Shown piece after piece: positions 8,369 to 18,655 of a stretch of DNA of 64,000 nucleotides. Made by a program: the position numbers and the translations under genes. Within the stretch, counting starts at the first letter, position 1. Each line of letters starts with the position of its first letter. Under the pieces are notes generated by a model. It did not search any database, was not told the DNA's origin, and saw only the letters and a list, made by a program, of their open reading frames with translations. This stretch comes from an uncultured Lachnospiraceae bacterium. Lineage in GTDB: Bacteria; Bacillota; Clostridia; Lachnospirales; Lachnospiraceae. Location of the stretch: positions 1 to 64,000 of the forward strand of contig CAJTKU010000011.1 in assembly GCA_910577015.1 (NCBI GenBank). Direction: 5' to 3'.

Positions 8369-10576
8369 ATGAGGAAAAAAACGGGGTTTTCAATATTTAT
8401 CTGTTTTTTGTTCGGTATTTTTTTATTTGCAGGATGCGGACAGAAAGAAGAGCCTGCAGAACAAAACGATAATGAGGTTTACGTGGCGGAATACAGGATT
8501 TTTCAAATGGGAGAAAGCAGTCCGTATTCGTCTGTATTTAATGAAGACGGCTCGGTATACTTTGCCGGAAGCGGGAAAGGGATAAACGGGCAGTTATTTT
8601 TGCTGGAGGCAGGACAGAAAGAGCCCAAAGAAATAGATTTGGGCATTTCGGAAGAGACCTGGATAAGCAGCATGGGACATGACCGAAACGGCAATCTGCT
8701 GCTGGCATGCAGCCGGTATGAGGATAGGCTGGAGGGATTGGAGTTAAAGAAGGTATCTTCTGACGGAAGTATTCTGCAAAGTCTTGACGTAACAGGGATT
8801 TTTATGGATATTCCCGGTTTTGAGGCAGACTGCCTGACAGGGGATGTCCGGGGGAATTATTATATCAGTGATAAAAAGAAGCTGTATATTGTCAGTGCCG
8901 AAGGAACACTGCTTCAGGCGCTGGAGATGGAAGCCAGCATAGAGGATATTCTTCCCGTAAAAGAAGAGAACCGTTTACTGGCGAGGCTGTCGAATGGCAC
9001 GATGGCTGAAATTAATGAAGAAAATTTTATGGTGAAGAGTCTTGACGGCAAAATAGAGTTCAGGCAGGGTATTTATACCTCGGGACAGGAAACAGAGTTG
9101 TTATATACCCAGGGCGATACGCTTTATGCCTGTGACGTGAAGGATGAAACGCCGGATAAGCTTTTAAACTGGACGGATTGTGACGTAAACAGCGCTACCC
9201 TCCAGAGCTTTATTATGTTGGGTGACGGCAGGATTGCGGCATTTTCTGCGCAGTATAATCTGCAGGGAGAATGTGAGGTTGCTTTGCTTACTAAAACGCC
9301 AAAGGAGGATATTGCAGAAAAAACAGTTATCACCTATGGCTGTGTGTATCCCAGTTCCCTGCTTTGTTCCCAGGTTGTCAGGTTTAATAAACTGAATCAG
9401 CAGTACCGCATTGAACTCATGCAGTACGGGGAAGACGGCATGGACCTGGGGGAAATAAAGGACATTATCCGCATGGATATTCTTGCCGGTAATGCCCCGG
9501 ATATTATTGATATAGGAGTAGGTTTTTCGGAGGAAGAGCGTTGTGAACTGATAGAGGCGGGAGTGTTTGAGGACCTGGCCCCTTATATGGAAAAAGAAAC
9601 AAAAATAGGCAGGGAAGATTTTCTGGAAGGGCCGCTTTTGGTATATGAAAGGAATCCGGCGCTTTATGCCATTATGCCTACCTTTGGATTGTATGGGCTT
9701 GTGGCAAAAGAATCGGAAATCGGAGACAGGACGGTAGTAAACTTAGAGGAGCTTGCGCTTCTTTACAATGACTATTACGGGGACGCAAAATTACTGCCCG
9801 GCTTTAGCAGAAAGAAGATGCTGGATGTTCTCTGTCAGTTAAATATAGACAGTTTTGTGGATAAGGAAACAGGGGAATGTCATTTTGAAGATGAGTCCTT
9901 TATGCAGATTCTGGAATTTGCAGCCCGTTTCGGTGAAGAGGATAAGCAGGCGGAGATTGAGCAGATAAGAAACGGGGAGATTCTTTTCATGGAAGCAGCT
10001 CTTTTGTCTGCGGCAGATGTCCAGTATTATGAATTTTTGTTTGGGGATTCTGTGCGCATGATTGGATATCCTGCCGACGCGGACAGCGGTCTTATGGCGC
10101 TTCCTTGCGTTTCGGTTTTGTCAATGAATAAGCAGACCGGGAACAAAGAAGGCGCATGGCAGTTTATCTGTTTCCTTTTGGAAGAGGAGCAGCAGAAGGA
10201 ACTGGGGTTAAGCGGCGCCCAGGGAATCCCCATCAACAAAAAAGTCATCGACATGCTGTGTGAAAAGCAGATGGAAGTGGAATATGAGATGGATGAAGAG
10301 GGGAACCTTCAGGAAAGAAGCAAGGTAAGCTGGAAAATCGGTGATATAACTGTGAAGTATTATGCAGTGACAGAGGAGGAGGCGGACTATTATAAAGAAT
10401 TGCTGGGGCAGATAGGAAATACCGGGGATGCAGGTATGCAGCAGGGACTGCTTGCCATTGTGCAGGAGGAGGCTTCGGATTATTTTGAAGGCATGAAGCC
10501 GATAGAGGAGGTCTGCGAGATTATCCAGAGAAGGGCGCAAAATTATGTAAATGAAAAATTTGACATCCCTGAATAA
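8369..10576 (+). CDS. large solute-binding lipoprotein (propeller-like N-terminus)
   Basis: 735 residues. A lipoprotein signal with lipobox LFAGC puts it on the outer face of the membrane. Residues about 40-320 are repetitive beta-strand text (SSVFNEDGSVYFAGSGKG, LGDGRIAAFSAQYN) like a beta-propeller. From about 325 (TVITYGCVYPSSLLCSQVV) it reads as a family 1 extracellular binding protein, with DILAGNAPDIIDIG, NKEGAWQFICFLL and a C-terminal IVQEEASDYFEGMKP. Three paralogues are in the window (44753, 48393, 55393). No permease is adjacent; it stands alone before a terminator. The ligand is unknown. Confidence 0.75.
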   Translation: MRKKTGFSIFICFLFGIFLFAGCGQKEEPAEQNDNEVYVAEYRIFQMGESSPYSSVFNEDGSVYFAGSGKGINGQLFLLEAGQKEPKEIDLGISEETWISSMGHDRNGNLLLACSRYEDRLEGLELKKVSSDGSILQSLDVTGIFMDIPGFEADCLTGDVRGNYYISDKKKLYIVSAEGTLLQALEMEASIEDILPVKEENRLLARLSNGTMAEINEENFMVKSLDGKIEFRQGIYTSGQETELLYTQGDTLYACDVKDETPDKLLNWTDCDVNSATLQSFIMLGDGRIAAFSAQYNLQGECEVALLTKTPKEDIAEKTVITYGCVYPSSLLCSQVVRFNKLNQQYRIELMQYGEDGMDLGEIKDIIRMDILAGNAPDIIDIGVGFSEEERCELIEAGVFEDLAPYMEKETKIGREDFLEGPLLVYERNPALYAIMPTFGLYGLVAKESEIGDRTVVNLEELALLYNDYYGDAKLLPGFSRKKMLDVLCQLNIDSFVDKETGECHFEDESFMQILEFAARFGEEDKQAEIEQIRNGEILFMEAALLSAADVQYYEFLFGDSVRMIGYPADADSGLMALPCVSVLSMNKQTGNKEGAWQFICFLLEEEQQKELGLSGAQGIPINKKVIDMLCEKQMEVEYEMDEEGNLQERSKVSWKIGDITVKYYAVTEEEADYYKELLGQIGNTGDAGMQQGLLAIVQEEASDYFEGMKPIEEVCEIIQRRAQNYVNEKFDIPE

Positions 10577-10589
10577 GGACAGGTTTGGG

Positions 10590-10625
10590 GCGTAGCAGCT
10601 TTACGGCTGCTGCGCTTTTCTTTTG
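10590..10625 (+). terminator. intrinsic terminator after the lipoprotein gene
   Basis: GCGTAGCAGC (10590-10599) pairs with GCTGCTGCGC (10606-10615) with one wobble pair, followed by a T-rich run. Confidence 0.85.
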
Positions 10626-10651
10626 CCGATTTGTTTTTTGTATGATAGAAT
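10623..10651 (+). promoter_or_regulatory. sigma-A-type promoter for the ABC exporter operon
   Basis: TTGCCG at 10623-10628, 17 bases, then TAGAAT at 10646-10651; the -35 matches 4 of 6 and the -10 matches 5 of 6. It lies about 40 bases before the exporter gene at 10693. Confidence 0.55.
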
Positions 10652-10692
10652 ATTATTAATCCGGGCAGGAAACGGGGAGGTATAGGAGTCGT

Positions 10693-12417
10693 ATGAAGCT
10701 GATATTTCAATACTTACAAAAGCATTTGGGAATTTTTCTGCTTTCTACTTCTTTTTTGATAATGGAAGCGATGGCGGACCTTCTGCAGCCCACATTGATG
10801 TCTGCAATCGTGGATGAGGGAATTAAAAATGCCAGCGTCAGGCAGATACTTTTCTATGGGGCAGTCATGCTGGGGATAGCAGCCACGGGGGCAGTCTGTG
10901 CGGTTATGCGCAATCGTTTTGCCAGCCGTGTGTCCCAGACCGTTGGTAAAGAAATGCGCAGGGATATGTACCGCAATGTGGGGAAACTGTCCATGGAAAA
11001 CATAGACCGTCTGCGTCCGGATTCCATTATTACCCGAATTACCAATGACGTGGCGCAGGTTCAGGAATTTATCAATGGCATTATGCGTATTATGGTAAAA
11101 GCGCCGGTTACCTGCATCGGTGCAATTATTTTGATTATGGTGCAGACTCCGGGACAGGCGCCTGTTATGGCGGCCATTATTTTTGTGGTGGCGCTGCTGA
11201 TACTGGCAAATATGCGGATTGGGTATCCGCGTTTCGGGACAGTGCAGAAAAGGATAGACAGGTTAAACGGTGTGTCCAGGGAGTTTCTTTCATCGGTACG
11301 CGTCGTGAAGGCCTTTGGCGCACAGGAGGAGGAGACGAAAAAGTTTGAGGAGGTTTCCCTTGCGCTTGCCGCTTCCAATACTGCCGCGCTTCGGACCATG
11401 GCGGTGTTTTCACCATTGATTAATCTGGCGGTGAACTTTGGCATCGTGCTTCTTTTGTGGATTTACGGAAACGGGCAAAGCGGAGAAATCGGAAAGCTCA
11501 TGGCTTCCGTCAATTATATGACGCAGGTGCTTTTTGCAGTCAATATGATTTCCAATACGTTAAATACGGCGGTCAGGGCAACTGCATCCGCAGAAAGGAT
11601 ACAGGAAGTGCTTGACGAAAAACCGTCGCAGGTGTTTGCGGCAAATCCCCTTATGCCGCAAATCATGGGAGATATTCGATTTGAAGGAGTATCTTTTGCT
11701 TACGCGGGGGCGGGAAAGGAAACGCTCCATAATATAGAATTGCATATTCATGCAGGGGAAACAGTCGGTATCATAGGCGCCACCGGTTCCGGAAAGACGA
11801 CTTTTGTCAATCTGGTTCCGCGTTTTTATGACGCCACTAAAGGAAGGATATGGATTGACGGATGCGATATTACGCAGATAGATGCCGTACATTTACGGGC
11901 GTCGATTGCAGTGGTTCCCCAGAAAGCGCTGCTGTTTTCAGGCACTGTCAGGGAAAACCTGCAATGGGGGCGTGCCGATGCCGCCGATGATGAACTGAGG
12001 ATGGCGGCAGGGATTGCATGTGCAGAAGAATTTATTGAAAAGAGCAAAGAGGGATATGATACCATTCTCGGACAGGGAGGAGTGAACCTTTCCGGCGGGC
12101 AGAAGCAGCGCCTCTCCATTGCGAGGGCGCTTGTACGCAGGCCCCGCATTTTGATTCTGGACGACTGCACCAGCGCGCTGGACGCGCAGACCGAAGCAAA
12201 GGTGCTGTCCGGACTCAGGAAGATGACGGACAACATGACGGTTCTGTTGGTAAGCCAGCGCATTTCTACGGTAATGCGGGCCGATACCATTTTGTGCATG
12301 GACAACGGATATGTGCAGGGATATGGGAGTCACGAGGAGTTGATGAAAACCTGCAGCGCTTATCGGAAAATTTTTCAATCCCAGATTGGTGTGGGAGAGG
12401 AGGCAGATTATGGCTGA
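10693..12417 (+). CDS. heterodimeric ABC exporter, degenerate-site subunit
   Basis: 574 residues: six-helix exporter membrane domain (about 1-310), then an ATPase domain with Walker A GATGSGKTT near residue 362 and signature LSGGQKQ near 466. Walker B reads ILILDDCTSALD: the catalytic Glu after the aspartate is replaced by Asp, the mark of the inactive site in heterodimeric exporters such as BmrC or TM287. The next gene overlaps by eight bases and supplies the active site. The family moves drugs, lipids or peptides out of the cell; the substrate is unknown. Confidence 0.9.
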   Translation: MKLIFQYLQKHLGIFLLSTSFLIMEAMADLLQPTLMSAIVDEGIKNASVRQILFYGAVMLGIAATGAVCAVMRNRFASRVSQTVGKEMRRDMYRNVGKLSMENIDRLRPDSIITRITNDVAQVQEFINGIMRIMVKAPVTCIGAIILIMVQTPGQAPVMAAIIFVVALLILANMRIGYPRFGTVQKRIDRLNGVSREFLSSVRVVKAFGAQEEETKKFEEVSLALAASNTAALRTMAVFSPLINLAVNFGIVLLLWIYGNGQSGEIGKLMASVNYMTQVLFAVNMISNTLNTAVRATASAERIQEVLDEKPSQVFAANPLMPQIMGDIRFEGVSFAYAGAGKETLHNIELHIHAGETVGIIGATGSGKTTFVNLVPRFYDATKGRIWIDGCDITQIDAVHLRASIAVVPQKALLFSGTVRENLQWGRADAADDELRMAAGIACAEEFIEKSKEGYDTILGQGGVNLSGGQKQRLSIARALVRRPRILILDDCTSALDAQTEAKVLSGLRKMTDNMTVLLVSQRISTVMRADTILCMDNGYVQGYGSHEELMKTCSAYRKIFQSQIGVGEEADYG

Positions 12418-14236
12418 AAAAAACGGCGGCATACCGCCCGCAAATCTAAATGGCATATCCCGTCCGGGACGGGGCGCAGTTGTGGTGAAACCAAAGAATA
12501 TGAAAGGGACGCTTGCAAGGCTCTGGCGGTTGACGAAGGGACAGAGAAAAGGTCTGGGATGGATACTGCTGTTGTCCGCCCTTGCTTCCGCTGCTTCCAT
12601 TCTGTCGCCCTATGTGACAGGAAGAGCGGTGAATGCCGTTCAAAACAAAGACGCGCTTTTTACGGTTTTAGCCTGTCTGGCAGGGCTTTATGCAACGGAT
12701 TGGCTGGTTAAATTTTTACAGGCTTTTTTTATGGCGTTAATCGGGCAGCGGGTCATCCATCATATAAGGAGAACATTGTTCGGCCACATGAAGACGCTGC
12801 CACTGTCCTTTTTTGACCGGCACCGGCACGGGGAACTGATGAGCCGGCTTACAAATGACGTGGACAATATCAGCACCACCATATCCAATTCCCTCACGCT
12901 TCTATTAACATACGGTTTTACCATAACCGGGATTTTTGTGATGATGTTGTTCTTAAGTCCCTTATTGACAATGGTGTCGCTATTTGGCGTGGGAGTCATT
13001 TTCCTGCTGACGAAAACAATAACAAAGCGCACGAGAAAATTGTTCTCGCAACAGCAGAAAAGCCTTGGAGCTTTGAACGGACAGGTGGAGGAAAGTATTT
13101 CCGGCCTGTCCCTGATTAAGGCGTTCGGCAGGGAAGAGGAGATGGAGCGGGAGTTTGGTAAAAAAAACGAGGAGCTTTGCAGCGTATCCGTAAAAGCATT
13201 GATTTGTTCGGGGTATCTGATGCCGCTCATGAATGTGGTAAACAACCTCTTATATGTGGCAATCTCCGTGCTGAGCGGCATTCTGTTTGTAAACGGAAGG
13301 ATTACGGATATCGGACTTGTCACCAGCTTCCTGCTTTATGTGCGTCAGTTCACCCGTCCCTTTGTGGAGATAGCCAATATTTATAATAATTTCCAGACAG
13401 CGGTTGCCGGGGCCGAGCGTGTGTTTGAGATAATGGATGAACTGCCGGAGCCGCCGGATAAGGAGGGGGCTTTACAGCTGGCATTCCCGCGTGGGGATAT
13501 TGCATTCTGCCATGTGGGTTTTGGCTATGAAACTGGCAAGCCCGTATTGAAAGATATTTCCCTCAGGATTCCTGCAGGAACGCAGGTTGCCATTGTGGGC
13601 GCAACCGGCTCGGGAAAGACGACGATTATCAATCTGCTGACAAGATTTTATGATGTTTCGTCAGGCAGCATTCTGCTGGACGGCTCTGACATCAGGGATT
13701 ACCGCATGGAGGATTTGCGGAAAGCCTTTGGAGTGGTTTTGCAGGATACGGCGCTGTTTGCGGCAAGCATTCGGGAGAATATCTCTTACGGGCATCCCGG
13801 AGCCTGCATGGAAGAGGTGCAAAAGGCGGCAAAAACGGCAGGTGCGGACAGTTTCATAGAACGGCTGCCAAAGGGATACGATACGGTTCTGGATTCCGGA
13901 GGAATGGAGCTTTCCCAAGGGGAACGGCAGCTTTTGACGATTGCACGGGCGGTGCTTGCCGACGCCCCGATTCTGATTCTGGACGAGGCAACCAGTTCCG
14001 TGGATACCGTTACCGAGCAGAAGATACGCCGCGCCATGCTTAAAATCTGTAAAGACCGGACTTCGATTATCATTGCCCACCGGCTTTCCACCATCCGGGA
14101 CTCTGATTTGATTATCCTGCTTGAGGACGGGAGGATTGCCGAACAGGGAAGCCATAAGGAGCTTATGGAACGAAACGGACGATATGCGCAGATGTACCGC
14201 ACCCAGACAAATATGCGGGCGGCAGACAGTATGTGA
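12410..14236 (+). CDS. heterodimeric ABC exporter, catalytic subunit
   Basis: 608 residues from ATG 12410, chosen because AGGAGG lies just upstream and the start overlaps the previous stop (coupled translation). A ~45-residue N-terminal extension precedes the six-helix domain. Walker A GATGSGKTT is near residue 397 and Walker B ILILDEATSSVD has the catalytic Glu, but the signature is LSQGERQ rather than LSGGQ, the expected partner pattern for the degenerate subunit upstream. It is followed 15 bases later by a two-component system that may control the exporter or sense its substrate. Confidence 0.9.
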   Translation: MAEKNGGIPPANLNGISRPGRGAVVVKPKNMKGTLARLWRLTKGQRKGLGWILLLSALASAASILSPYVTGRAVNAVQNKDALFTVLACLAGLYATDWLVKFLQAFFMALIGQRVIHHIRRTLFGHMKTLPLSFFDRHRHGELMSRLTNDVDNISTTISNSLTLLLTYGFTITGIFVMMLFLSPLLTMVSLFGVGVIFLLTKTITKRTRKLFSQQQKSLGALNGQVEESISGLSLIKAFGREEEMEREFGKKNEELCSVSVKALICSGYLMPLMNVVNNLLYVAISVLSGILFVNGRITDIGLVTSFLLYVRQFTRPFVEIANIYNNFQTAVAGAERVFEIMDELPEPPDKEGALQLAFPRGDIAFCHVGFGYETGKPVLKDISLRIPAGTQVAIVGATGSGKTTIINLLTRFYDVSSGSILLDGSDIRDYRMEDLRKAFGVVLQDTALFAASIRENISYGHPGACMEEVQKAAKTAGADSFIERLPKGYDTVLDSGGMELSQGERQLLTIARAVLADAPILILDEATSSVDTVTEQKIRRAMLKICKDRTSIIIAHRLSTIRDSDLIILLEDGRIAEQGSHKELMERNGRYAQMYRTQTNMRAADSM

Positions 14237-14251
14237 TAGAGGAGGCATCTT

Positions 14252-14914
14252 ATGTTAGACATTTTGATAGTGGAGGATAATAAAGAAATTGCCGCCTTAC
14301 TGTGTGATTTTCTGAGAAAGGAAAATTATGTTGTGGAGGCTGCGGGCACAGGGGAAAAGGCAATGGAGCTGTATGAAAAATACGGCGCCAGGCTTTTGCT
14401 GCTCGATATCATGCTGCCCGGCATGGACGGTTTTGCAGTCTGCTCCAGAATCAGGGAAAATTCCAATACCCATATTCTGATTGCCAGTGCCAGGACGGAG
14501 AAGCATGACAAGCTGAAAGGCCTTAACCTCGGGGCGGACGATTATATTGAGAAACCGTATGATATCGACATTCTTCTTGCCAAAATCAAGGGGATTTTTA
14601 AGCGGAAGTACGGTCTGGAAGAAATTGCGGAAGGAAATATCAGGTTAAATACCGTACGTCATGTCTTGTATGTGGATGACAAAAAGGTTAGTCTCACGGA
14701 AAAGGAATCGGAACTTTTGAAAATATTAATGGAAAATAAGAACATTACGCTGAAAAAGGAATATCTTTTCAATTCCATATGGGGAAGCGACAGTGATTCG
14801 GAGCCGCAGACATTAACGGTCCATATCAAATGGCTCAGGGAAAAGCTGGAAGAGGAGCCGAAGAAACCGGTGCATATCATAACGGAGTGGGGAGTGGGAT
14901 ACAGGTTTGAATAG
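14252..14914 (+). CDS. OmpR/PhoB-family response regulator
   Basis: 220 residues. Receiver domain (about 1-115) with the phosphorylated Asp at residue 52 in LLLLDIMLPGMDG, and the conserved Lys in YIEKPYDID. A winged-helix DNA-binding domain follows (about 125-220), ending in WGVGYRFE. GAGGAGG precedes the ATG. The kinase gene overlaps it by eight bases. Placement between an exporter pair and an FtsX-type transporter suggests it regulates one or both in response to an envelope stress or peptide. Confidence 0.9.
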   Translation: MLDILIVEDNKEIAALLCDFLRKENYVVEAAGTGEKAMELYEKYGARLLLLDIMLPGMDGFAVCSRIRENSNTHILIASARTEKHDKLKGLNLGADDYIEKPYDIDILLAKIKGIFKRKYGLEEIAEGNIRLNTVRHVLYVDDKKVSLTEKESELLKILMENKNITLKKEYLFNSIWGSDSDSEPQTLTVHIKWLREKLEEEPKKPVHIITEWGVGYRFE

Positions 14915-16142
14915 ATTCAGGAGTTTTGTCTTTATAATTTTGATATTGGAAATACTGCTGGCGCTTGCCTGTAACGTGCTGTATATAGCCGGTGAGAAGA
15001 GCGGGGGCGGAAAAATGTACCGCGTGGAAGCAAACCGCGCGGCCATGGAGCTTGAGGAGAGGAGCCTTTTGGGGGTTGAACCGGCAGAGATGGATTTGTC
15101 GGGATATGAAAGCATTGTCCGCGTCAGCAGGTTTGACGCCGGGGAGGCCTGCAACAATGATTATGTAGTAAAAGAGGCGGACGGAATCCTTTACCGGATA
15201 GAATACCGCTCGCCGCGCCGTATTCAGGCGCTTGTCTGCATGGATATTGCGTTGGCCGGGATGATACTGATAACGGGCACAGTGCTTTTTTATGTGTATA
15301 AAAAGGTTTTAAAGCCTTTTCATGCCATGAGTAATCTTTCTTATGAACTGGCAAAGGGGAATTTGTCCGCTCCCGTTAAAGAAGAGAAAAGTAAATTATT
15401 CGGAAAATTTCTCTGGGGAATGGACATGCTGCGAGAAAAACTGGAGGATAACAAAGAAAGGGAACTGGCGTTTCAAAAGGAAAGAAAGACATTGATTCTG
15501 TCTTTATCCCATGATATCAAAACGCCCCTTTCTTCCATAGAACTGTATGCAAGGGCGCTTTTGGGGGGATTATATGAATCGCAGGAAAAAAGGGATGAAG
15601 CGCTTTCGGGCATTACAAAGAACGTAAGGGAAATCAAAAAGTATGTGGACGAAATTGCGGCGGCTTCCAGGGAAGATTTCCTGAATCTGGAGGTTTTTTC
15701 GGGAGAATTTTATCTCTCGGAGGTGATAAGGGCAACAAAAAATTATTACAGGGACAAATTATCCGTCCTCCATACGCGTCTGGAAACAGGGGCGTTTTCG
15801 GATTGTCTGCTGAAAGGGGATAAAAACCGTCTGATTGAGGTATTGCAGAACATAATGGAAAATGCAATAAAGTACGGGGACGGCAGCTATATCCATATCC
15901 GATGTGAGGAGGAAGAGGACTGCAAACTCATTGAAATTGAAAATTCCGGCTGCAGCCTGCAGGAAGAAGAACTGCCGAATCTTTTTGATTCTTTTTACAG
16001 GGGAAGCAACAGCCACGGCATCAAAGGAAACGGTCTGGGGCTGTATATCTGCAAAAGCCTGATGCATAAAATGGATGGCGACATTTATGCGCAGGTGAAA
16101 AAGGAATCATTCTGCGTGACAGTGGTAATCAGGAAAGCATAA
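14907..16142 (+). CDS. membrane sensor histidine kinase
   Basis: 411 residues from TTG 14907, overlapping the regulator gene. Two membrane segments (about 7-26 and 112-133) flank an ~85-residue external sensor, followed by a HAMP-like linker. The phosphoacceptor His is at about residue 202 in LSHDIKTPLSS, then NIMENAIKYG and GNGLGLYICKSL of the ATP-binding domain. It is the obvious partner of the upstream regulator. The moderate-size sensor differs from the very short loops of BceS-type kinases. Confidence 0.9.
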   Translation: MNRFRSFVFIILILEILLALACNVLYIAGEKSGGGKMYRVEANRAAMELEERSLLGVEPAEMDLSGYESIVRVSRFDAGEACNNDYVVKEADGILYRIEYRSPRRIQALVCMDIALAGMILITGTVLFYVYKKVLKPFHAMSNLSYELAKGNLSAPVKEEKSKLFGKFLWGMDMLREKLEDNKERELAFQKERKTLILSLSHDIKTPLSSIELYARALLGGLYESQEKRDEALSGITKNVREIKKYVDEIAAASREDFLNLEVFSGEFYLSEVIRATKNYYRDKLSVLHTRLETGAFSDCLLKGDKNRLIEVLQNIMENAIKYGDGSYIHIRCEEEEDCKLIEIENSGCSLQEEELPNLFDSFYRGSNSHGIKGNGLGLYICKSLMHKMDGDIYAQVKKESFCVTVVIRKA

Positions 16143-16221
16143 GATTTTCTTTTTCATTTAAGGATTATTTAATAATTTTCCCGTTATGATGGTTTCATAA
16201 GTCAGGGAAAGGAGAAAATAA

Positions 16222-18588
16222 ATGTTTTTCAGGATATTGAAAAGAGATTTAAAGAGAAAAAAGACGATGAACATGATTCTTTTTCTGTTCATTGTACTGG
16301 CAACCATGTTTGTGGCCAGCGGCATCAATAATGTCGTAACCGTCATGAACGGAACGGATTATTATCTGGATAAGGCGGGCGTCGGAGATTTTGTGATAGC
16401 TACCATGGGTAATCATGCAGTCGGCGCCTTAGACGAGATGTTAAAGACGGAGCCGGCGGTTCTGGATTACCGCATAGAGTGCGTGGTGTACGGTTCACAG
16501 GAAAATGTTACGACAAAGGACGGTTTGGAGCTGGAGAGCAAAAACTCTCTTTTTATCCAGTCCGAAAAATCCTCGCAAATTACTTTTTTTGATAAAGAAA
16601 ATCAGCCGGTTACAGATGTGGAAAAAGGACATGTCTATGTGACAGGCAATTTTTTGGAGAAAAACGGTCTGAAAGAAGGGGAAACCTTATGTCTGAACCA
16701 CAGCGGCGTGAAAATGTCACTTATCATTGACGGAATGGCAAAGGATGCATTGTTAGGCTCTGAGTTCATGGGAAACACGCGATTTATCTTAAATGAGGAA
16801 GACATGCAGGTCCTTCTGGACAACGAAGAGATATATCAGCATTACAGGGGAGAAGTCTGTTATATTGACACGGATGATATAGGGGCAATCTCTTCTGCCA
16901 TGACGGAGGTGTCTAATGTCGCGTTTGAGGGCAGCCGTTCCCTGATAAAGATGTGTTATGTGATGGATATGATAGTGGCTTTCTTAATGCTGATTTTAAG
17001 CATCTGCCTGATTATTGTATCGTTTGTGGTATTAAAATTTTCCATAACCTTTACCATTGCGGAGGAGTTTCGGGAAATCGGCGTCATGAAAGCAATCGGC
17101 CTTTCCAACGGAAAAATACGAAGGCTGTATATTGTAAAATATCTGATGATGGCTCTGGCAGGGGCAAGCCTGGGGTTTTTGGCAAGCATCCCGTTCGGCA
17201 GGATGCTGTTACGTGCCGTCAGTGAAAAAATGGTGCTGGGAAACGACAATGAAGCGCTGTTCAATTTCCTTGGCGCTTTACTGGTAGTATTCGTGATTGT
17301 CCTGTTTGCCTACCTTTGTACCGGTAAGGTGAAAAAGTCTTCGCCCGTGGATGCCATCCGCAGCGGACAGACGGGAGAGAGGTATAAAAACAAAAGCGTA
17401 TTAAGGATTCATAAATTTCCGGCGGGCAACGGACTCTTTATGGCCTGCAACGATATTTTGAGCAGCCCGAAACGGTTTGTTACGATTATTGTTTCCTTCA
17501 GCATATGCACCTTGTTTGCATTGCTGCTGGTCAATACCATTACCACCATAAAAAGTCCCAGCCTGATTCATGCTTTCGGGACAGAAAGCCATCTTTACAT
17601 GACCAATGTATCCGATGTGATGAGCTTCATAGGGGCGGGTTCTAAAGAGAACGTGGAAAAGCGGCTGGAGGATATGGCAAAAGAACTGACGGAGGAAGGA
17701 ATGCCGGCAGAGCTTTGCATAGAAGTCCAGTACAAGTATCCGGTTACCTTTGAGGGAAACGCTTATGTGTTTACCTGCCAGCAGGGGCTTGGAACGTCCG
17801 CTTCGGATTACGTGTATACCGAAGGGACAGTTCCGCAAAATAAGTACGAGATTGCCATTACGCCGCAGATTGCGGAAATTACGGGAGCCGATATTGGGGA
17901 TACCATAATTGTCCACTTTGGAGGGGAAGACCTGGAATGCATGGTAACTGCCTTTTTCCAGACAATGAACCAGCTGGGAGAAGAGATTCGGCTTCATGAG
18001 GATGCGCCGACGGATTTTGCGTTTATTGCCAGCGCTATGTCGTATCAGATAAATTTCACGGATGCGCCGACTGAAAAAGAAATTGAAATCCGCAAGGAAA
18101 GAGTCAAGGATTTATATGATAACGATAAGGTGATGAATGCAACGGAATACTGCATCGACTGTACAGGGGTTGCAGACACGCTGGAAAGCGTACGGCTCCT
18201 GCTTTTGGGAATCACCATGGTAGTGGTTTTGCTGGTTACCGTCCTTATGGAGAGGAGTTTTATTGCGGATGAAAAAAGCCAGATTGCCATTTTAAAGGCG
18301 ATTGGTTTTAAGGACGGCGCTGTTATCAGATGGCATGTATACCGTCTGGGACTGGCGGCTCTGGCAGCGGTGATACTGGCAGCGGTTTTGTCCCTTCCCA
18401 TGACGAAACTGTGCATTACGCCGATTTTCGGGATGATGGGGGCGGCAGATGTCAATTACCGGATTGATTTTGTACAGGTATTCCTGCTGTATCCGGGCGC
18501 TGTTTTGCTGATGACGGTATTGGTGTCATGGGTGACTGCGTTGTACACAAAGACTATTAAGAGCAGCGATACGGCAAATATAGAATAA
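16222..18588 (+). CDS. FtsX-family ABC transporter permease
   Basis: 788 residues. A signal-anchor (about 17-37), a large extracytoplasmic MacB-like core, three membrane segments (about 250-375), a second soluble region and three final segments give the duplicated FtsX layout. Typical FtsX text is present twice: FREIGVMKAIGLSNGKIRRLY and SQIAILKAIGFKDGAVI. AAAGGAG precedes the ATG. With the ATPase after it, it forms a MacB/LolCDE-like machine for export or mechanotransmission, often linked to peptide antibiotics. Its stop codon lies in a tandem repeat. Confidence 0.85.
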   Translation: MFFRILKRDLKRKKTMNMILFLFIVLATMFVASGINNVVTVMNGTDYYLDKAGVGDFVIATMGNHAVGALDEMLKTEPAVLDYRIECVVYGSQENVTTKDGLELESKNSLFIQSEKSSQITFFDKENQPVTDVEKGHVYVTGNFLEKNGLKEGETLCLNHSGVKMSLIIDGMAKDALLGSEFMGNTRFILNEEDMQVLLDNEEIYQHYRGEVCYIDTDDIGAISSAMTEVSNVAFEGSRSLIKMCYVMDMIVAFLMLILSICLIIVSFVVLKFSITFTIAEEFREIGVMKAIGLSNGKIRRLYIVKYLMMALAGASLGFLASIPFGRMLLRAVSEKMVLGNDNEALFNFLGALLVVFVIVLFAYLCTGKVKKSSPVDAIRSGQTGERYKNKSVLRIHKFPAGNGLFMACNDILSSPKRFVTIIVSFSICTLFALLLVNTITTIKSPSLIHAFGTESHLYMTNVSDVMSFIGAGSKENVEKRLEDMAKELTEEGMPAELCIEVQYKYPVTFEGNAYVFTCQQGLGTSASDYVYTEGTVPQNKYEIAITPQIAEITGADIGDTIIVHFGGEDLECMVTAFFQTMNQLGEEIRLHEDAPTDFAFIASAMSYQINFTDAPTEKEIEIRKERVKDLYDNDKVMNATEYCIDCTGVADTLESVRLLLLGITMVVVLLVTVLMERSFIADEKSQIAILKAIGFKDGAVIRWHVYRLGLAALAAVILAAVLSLPMTKLCITPIFGMMGAADVNYRIDFVQVFLLYPGAVLLMTVLVSWVTALYTKTIKSSDTANIE

Positions 18589-18623
18589 AGAAAATATAGA
18601 ATAAAGAAAATATGGAATAAAAA
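18576..18623 (+). repeat. three tandem 16-bp repeats
   Basis: Units at 18576-18591 and 18592-18607 are identical (AAATATAGAATAAAGA); the third at 18608-18623 differs at two bases. The first unit contains the stop codon of the permease gene and the others fill the gap to the ATPase gene. Confidence 0.9.
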
Positions 18624-18655
18624 ATATGTGAATTAAAAAATCGGAGGAATGGAAA

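Noticed and set aside
11826..12600. Long minus-strand open frames opposite the ABC exporter genes
   Set aside because: Shadow frames of high-confidence genes; no start signals or domain content.
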